Below, piece after piece: positions 60,409 through 64,000 of a stretch of 64,000 bases of DNA. Below the pieces are notes generated by a model. It saw nothing but the letters and a program-made list of their open reading frames with translations, made no database searches and was not told where the DNA came from. The position numbers and the translations under genes are program-made. Position 1 is the first letter of the stretch, and every line of letters begins with the position of its first letter. The DNA is from Limnohabitans sp. DM1 (GTDB lineage: Bacteria > Pseudomonadota > Gammaproteobacteria > Burkholderiales > Burkholderiaceae_C), in NCBI RefSeq assembly GCF_001269385.1, contig NZ_CXOO01000010.1, forward strand, positions 248,001 through 312,000, in the 5' to 3' direction.

Positions 60409-61250
60409 CTTTGCCTGGCCAAACGTGGGTCGAGCAGGTCACGCAAGCCATCGCCCATCAGGTTCAAACCCAACACTGCCAGGGCAATCGCCACCCCGGG
60501 GTACACCGCCAACCAAGGGGCCTGGAACATTTGGGACTGCGCCTCATTGAGCATGCGCCCCCAGCTTGGCTGCGGTGGCTGCGTACCCAAACCCAAATAG
60601 GACAAAGCCGCTTCGGCCAGAATGGCAATCGCAAACTGGATCGTCGCCTGCACGATCAGCACGCTCAGGATATTGGGCAAGACATGCTCTCGCGTGATGC
60701 GCCAACTGCCTTTGCCAGCCGTGCGGGCAGCCGCGCAAAAATCACGCGACCACACCGCATTCGCCGCACCTCGCGTGATGCGCGCAAACACCGGGATGTT
60801 GAAAATGCCAATGGCCACCACACTCACCACCAAACCGGGTCCATAAATGGCCGACAACATGATCGCCGACAACAAGGCCGGAAAGGCAAAGGTCAAATCG
60901 GCGGCCCGCATGACAAGTTCCTCCACCCAGCCACGACGCGCCGCCGCCAGCAAGCCCACAGGAACACCCACGCCCATGCCCAGTCCCACCGCAATAAAGC
61001 CCACCCACAGCGAGTTCTGACTGCCCACCAGCAACAAGCTGGCAATGTCCCGCCCCAGGCTGTCGGTGCCCAGCCAATGTGCCGCACTGGGCGGTGCCAA
61101 TTTATTCGGAATATCAATGTCGCCCACCGGGTAGGGCGACAAAAAGACAGACAGCAATGCGCTGAGCACCAGCAGCAACACCATCGACCCTCCCGCCACA
61201 AAACTGGGGTGGCGCCAAGCACGGCGCCATGACGCATTCATGCCGCTCAT
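60405..61250 (-). CDS. Peptide ABC transporter permease (DppC type)
   Basis: The 281-residue permease has the DppC N-terminal domain pattern with HWLGTDSLGRDIASLLLVGSQ and the EAA-loop region FCAAARTAGKGSWRITREHVLPN. Six membrane segments are expected. Four-base overlaps link it with the genes on both sides. Confidence 0.95.
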   Translation of the reverse strand: MSGMNASWRRAWRHPSFVAGGSMVLLLVLSALLSVFLSPYPVGDIDIPNKLAPPSAAHWLGTDSLGRDIASLLLVGSQNSLWVGFIAVGLGMGVGVPVGLLAAARRGWVEELVMRAADLTFAFPALLSAIMLSAIYGPGLVVSVVAIGIFNIPVFARITRGAANAVWSRDFCAAARTAGKGSWRITREHVLPNILSVLIVQATIQFAIAILAEAALSYLGLGTQPPQPSWGRMLNEAQSQMFQAPWLAVYPGVAIALAVLGLNLMGDGLRDLLDPRLARQR

Positions 61251-62206
61251 GACACAGCTTTCAAACGCGGATCAATCCAGACATACAACACATCAATCAC
61301 GAAATTGATGACGATGACCATGACCGACAACAACATCACCACATCACGCACCACGATCAAATCACGGTTGGCAATGGCCTGAAAAATCAGGCGTCCGATT
61401 CCGGGCAATACAAACACGTTTTCCACCACAATCGCGCTGGTGATCAGGTTGCCAAACTGCAAGCCCATTACCGTGAGCACTGGCAACATGGCATTGCGCA
61501 GCACATGGCGCCAGAGCACCTGCCTGCGGCTCAAGCCCTTGGCCCGCGCCGTGCGCACAAAGTCTTCACGCATCGTCTCCAGCACCGCCGAGCGCGTCAC
61601 CCGCGTCAAAATGGCCGTCTGCACTGCCGCCAAAGCCATGGCGGGCAACAGCAAAGCCTTGATCGCCTCCCAAATTCCGCCTCCTGACGCTTCAGTCCAG
61701 CCCGGAAAGCCGCCAGCGCTGACCCACTGCAGATGCACAGCAAACAACAAAATGAGCAAGATGGCCAACCAGAAATTGGGCAGGGCCAAACCCAGCTGAC
61801 TCAGACTCATGACCCCGACATCGCCTGCGCGGTTTTGGCGGGATGCGGCATAAATACCCAGCGACAAAGACAGCAACACCGTCAGACTCATGGCCATGAT
61901 CGCCAAAGGCAGCGTGACCTGCAGCCGTTCGGCCATCAACTGCGCGGTCGGTGTCTCATAAGAAATGCTGATGCCCGACTCCCCGGCCAGCATGCCGCTC
62001 ACCCACTGCAGGTAACGGGCACTGGCAGGCAGATTCAAACCGAGCTTTTCTTCCATCGCCGCCAAAGACTCGGGCGTGGCCGTCTCGCCCAGAATCACCT
62101 GAGCGGCATTACCGGGCAGCAACTCCAGCACCGCAAACACGATGACCGAGGCCGCCAACAGCGTCACCATGAAGCTGCTCATTCGTTTGAGGAAAAATAA
62201 GGACAC
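61247..62206 (-). CDS. Peptide ABC transporter permease (DppB type)
   Basis: The 319-residue permease has ELLPGNAAQVILGE, LSLGIYAASRQNRAGD, and the EAA loop DFVRTARAKGLSRRQVLWRHVLRNA. GTG 62206 is proposed as the start because it gives a membrane-spanning N terminus of usual length (SLFFLKRM) and has AGGCGA upstream; ATG 62182 is an alternative. It opens the operon, 61 bases from the divergent peptidase gene. Confidence 0.92.
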   Translation of the reverse strand: MSLFFLKRMSSFMVTLLAASVIVFAVLELLPGNAAQVILGETATPESLAAMEEKLGLNLPASARYLQWVSGMLAGESGISISYETPTAQLMAERLQVTLPLAIMAMSLTVLLSLSLGIYAASRQNRAGDVGVMSLSQLGLALPNFWLAILLILLFAVHLQWVSAGGFPGWTEASGGGIWEAIKALLLPAMALAAVQTAILTRVTRSAVLETMREDFVRTARAKGLSRRQVLWRHVLRNAMLPVLTVMGLQFGNLITSAIVVENVFVLPGIGRLIFQAIANRDLIVVRDVVMLLSVMVIVINFVIDVLYVWIDPRLKAVS

Positions 62207-62267
62207 GCGTTCGCCTAAGATGAATGACCACACGGCAGCATAGCAACGGTACAAAACGAGCACGCCC

Positions 62268-63287
62268 ATGACATCTCAAAACATTGTAAACACTGCCCCC
62301 GGCGCCATCGTGGATGTGCCAGGCCTGCAAGTCGGCCACTTTACCCACAGCCAGCGCCTGACCGGCTGCACCGTCGTGCTGGCCCCCGATGGCGCCGTCG
62401 GTGCTGTGGATGTCCGGGGCGCCGCACCCGGCACCCGCGAAACCGATTTGCTGGACCCTGCCAATCTGGTCGAAAGGGTGCACGCCGTCTTGCTCAGCGG
62501 CGGCAGCGCCTTTGGGCTCGACGCCGCCAGCGGCGTGATGCGCTGGCTGGACGAACACCACATCGGTTTTGAGACGCCCTTTGGTCGGGTGCCGATCGTG
62601 CCTGCGGCGGTGCTCTTTGATCTGCCTGTGGTCAGGCCAGGCGACATCCCCCACATTCGCCCCGACGCCGCCGCCGGTTATGCCGCCTGCCAAGCCGCCA
62701 GCTCAGGGCCACCCGCCGCAGGCAATGTGGGCGCAGGGGCAGGCGCCAGCGTGGGCAAACTGTTTGGCATGGGCCGCGCCATGAAAGGCGGCATGGGTCA
62801 CGCCAGCGTGCGCGTGGGGCCGTGGGTGGTGGGCGCCCTGATCGCCTGCAATGCGGTCGGTGACGTGATCGACCCCAGCAGCGGCCAGATCCTGGCAGGT
62901 GCCAGGACGGCAGATGGTCAGCAATTACTTGACACGCAGCGCGCCTTGCTCTGTGGCGATTCTGGCAGCCGCCCCCTGCCCGGCACCAACACCACCATAG
63001 GTGTGGTGGGCACCAACGCCACCTTGACCAAAGCGCAGACCCAGCGCCTGGCCATCAGTGCACACGACGGCCTGGCCAGAAGCATCCGCCCGGCGCACAC
63101 CACCCTGGACGGCGACACCCTCTTTGCCCTGGCCACCTGCACCGAAAACCAGCCCGCCGACCTGATGCTGCTGACCGTCATGGCCGCGCAAGCCACCGCA
63201 CTGGCCACGCTTGATGCGATACACCATGCGCAAGGCGTTCAAACCACCCTGGGGTATTTGCCAAGCGCACTGGAGATGCGCGCTTGA
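62268..63287 (+). CDS. P1-family (DmpA/NylC-type) peptidase
   Basis: The 339-residue N-terminal-nucleophile hydrolase is made as one chain and cleaves itself. The expected site is Asn241-Thr242 in PLPGTNTTIGVVGTNATL, generating a small subunit with Thr242 as nucleophile, as in NylC-type enzymes; DmpA uses Ser. LLSGGSAFGLDAASGVMRW and GAGAGASVGKLFGMGRAMKGG are family motifs. Members cleave N-terminal residues from peptides, amides or beta-peptides. Divergence from a peptide importer suggests that it processes the imported ligand. Confidence 0.9.
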   Translation: MTSQNIVNTAPGAIVDVPGLQVGHFTHSQRLTGCTVVLAPDGAVGAVDVRGAAPGTRETDLLDPANLVERVHAVLLSGGSAFGLDAASGVMRWLDEHHIGFETPFGRVPIVPAAVLFDLPVVRPGDIPHIRPDAAAGYAACQAASSGPPAAGNVGAGAGASVGKLFGMGRAMKGGMGHASVRVGPWVVGALIACNAVGDVIDPSSGQILAGARTADGQQLLDTQRALLCGDSGSRPLPGTNTTIGVVGTNATLTKAQTQRLAISAHDGLARSIRPAHTTLDGDTLFALATCTENQPADLMLLTVMAAQATALATLDAIHHAQGVQTTLGYLPSALEMRA

Positions 63288-63316
63288 ATACATCGCCGTG
63301 ACACCCGTTCAAACAA

Positions 63317-64000
63317 CTAGCTTTGCGCCCCTTCATCCTCTTGCTTGCGGCGCTGTCCCAACACCTTGTCAATGCGCCGCCCATCCAGATCGACCACTTC
63401 AAACACCCATTCGTCGATCTCGATTTTTTGGCCCGTCACAGGCAATTGCCCCAAAACATACATGAGCACACCAGCCAGTGTGTTGTAACGGTTCTTGTCT
63501 TCGGCTGGCAATTCCTTGATGTCCAGGCGCGCTTTGAGTTCATTGACAGGCATCAGGCCGTCCAGCAGCCAACTGCCGTCCGAACGCTCTGTGGCCCAGG
63601 CTTCGGTTTGGGTTTCGGGTTTGAGTTCGCCGGTAATGGCTTCCAGCAAATCCAGGGGCGTGAGCAAGCCCTGAACTTCGCCATATTCATCCACCACAAA
63701 GAGCATGCGGCTGGATTTGTCACGCATTTGTTCCAGCAACTCCATGCCAGACAAGGTTTCGGGCACAAAGTGGGCCGATTGGGCGTAGCGTTCAATCGCA
63801 TGACCGTCAGCCAAAGGCAAGGCCAACAGGTGCGACAAGCTGATGACCCCCACCACATGCCCCAAACCTTCGCGACACACGGGATACCAGGAGTGGTTGC
63901 CCTGCTGGCGCATCTGGTTGATGCGGTCCATGGCCTGCTGAGGCGTGAGGCCTGCTTCGAGCCACTGGATGTCACTGCGCGGCGTCATCATTGACGTCAG
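63317..64000 (-). CDS. CBS-domain / CorC_HlyC protein, C-terminal part (runs off window)
   Basis: The frame is open to the window end (LTSMMTPRSDIQW at the edge), so the N-terminal part lies outside. Visible are the MTPR motif before the CBS pair, two CBS domains with MLFVVDEYGEVQGLLTPLDL in the second, and a C-terminal CorC_HlyC domain (from about SDGSWLLDGLMPVNELKARL to the end). This is the TerC/CNNM-CBS-CorC or hemolysin-like family linked to magnesium, cobalt or cation efflux. Whether an N-terminal TerC-like or DUF21 membrane domain is present cannot be seen here. Confidence 0.85.
   Translation of the reverse strand: MTSMMTPRSDIQWLEAGLTPQQAMDRINQMRQQGNHSWYPVCREGLGHVVGVISLSHLLALPLADGHAIERYAQSAHFVPETLSGMELLEQMRDKSSRMLFVVDEYGEVQGLLTPLDLLEAITGELKPETQTEAWATERSDGSWLLDGLMPVNELKARLDIKELPAEDKNRYNTLAGVLMYVLGQLPVTGQKIEIDEWVFEVVDLDGRRIDKVLGQRRKQEDEGAQS

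Overview
The window looks like a chromosomal segment of a Comamonadaceae bacterium (Burkholderiales, Betaproteobacteria), perhaps close to Limnohabitans or Rhodoferax. The taxonomic call is inference from high GC content, dense codirectional operons, and the core block hemW-rdgB-rph / yicC-gmk-rpoZ-spoT / greB. There is no rRNA, CRISPR array, intact insertion sequence or prophage.

Layout. (1) 1-1.9 kb: a BrxC/BrxD-type P-loop ATPase at the window edge, probably the end of a defence-type operon, beside an isolated C-terminal remnant of urease accessory protein UreD. (2) 2.0-3.3 kb: a MgtC/SapB-DUF4010 membrane protein behind a Crp/Fnr-type palindrome. (3) 3.3-14.4 kb: a ten-gene minus-strand operon for cyclohexanecarboxylate catabolism (badH, badI, aliB, aliA, a Bug-type binding protein, badK, an acyl-CoA dehydrogenase, gcdH, etfB, etfA) with a divergent MarR regulator (badR). 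Cyclohexanecarboxylate becomes a CoA thioester, is oxidised and hydrated, and the ring is opened to pimeloyl-CoA. Glutaryl-CoA dehydrogenase handles the product further down, and a dedicated ETF collects electrons from three dehydrogenases. (4) 14.5-25.3 kb: urea uptake (urtABCDE, minus) and urease (ureA, a 54-residue His-rich membrane peptide, ureB, ureC, ureE, ureF, ureG, plus). They diverge from a 204-bp region carrying back-to-back sigma-54 promoters. Full-length ureD is absent.

(5) 25.4-45.4 kb: two direct copies of tRNA-Ser(UGA) bracket 20 kb. Inside are an AT-richer lipoprotein gene and a tightly packed 15-gene plus-strand cluster: two carotenoid cleavage oxygenases, a lipocalin-like protein, a PaaN-like aldehyde dehydrogenase, a nitronate monooxygenase-like flavoprotein, two thiolases, a DUF1295 membrane reductase-like protein, a tandem-duplicated HxlR regulator, a LivHMGF-type ABC transporter, an acyl-CoA ligase and a periplasmic binding protein. 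It reads as an uncharacterised pathway for oxidative cleavage and CoA-dependent degradation of an alkene-containing lipophilic compound, possibly an apocarotenoid. This is the best candidate for an undescribed system.

(6) 45.6-49.3 kb: an ArnT-like glycosyltransferase, lptF, and a small HTH/membrane-protein operon. (7) 49.4-57.0 kb: conserved housekeeping genes and tRNA-Arg(ACG). (8) 57.1-62.2 kb: a complete Dpp/Opp-type peptide ABC operon, divergent from a P1-family peptidase. (9) 63.3-64.0 kb: the C-terminal part of a CBS/CorC_HlyC protein running off the window.
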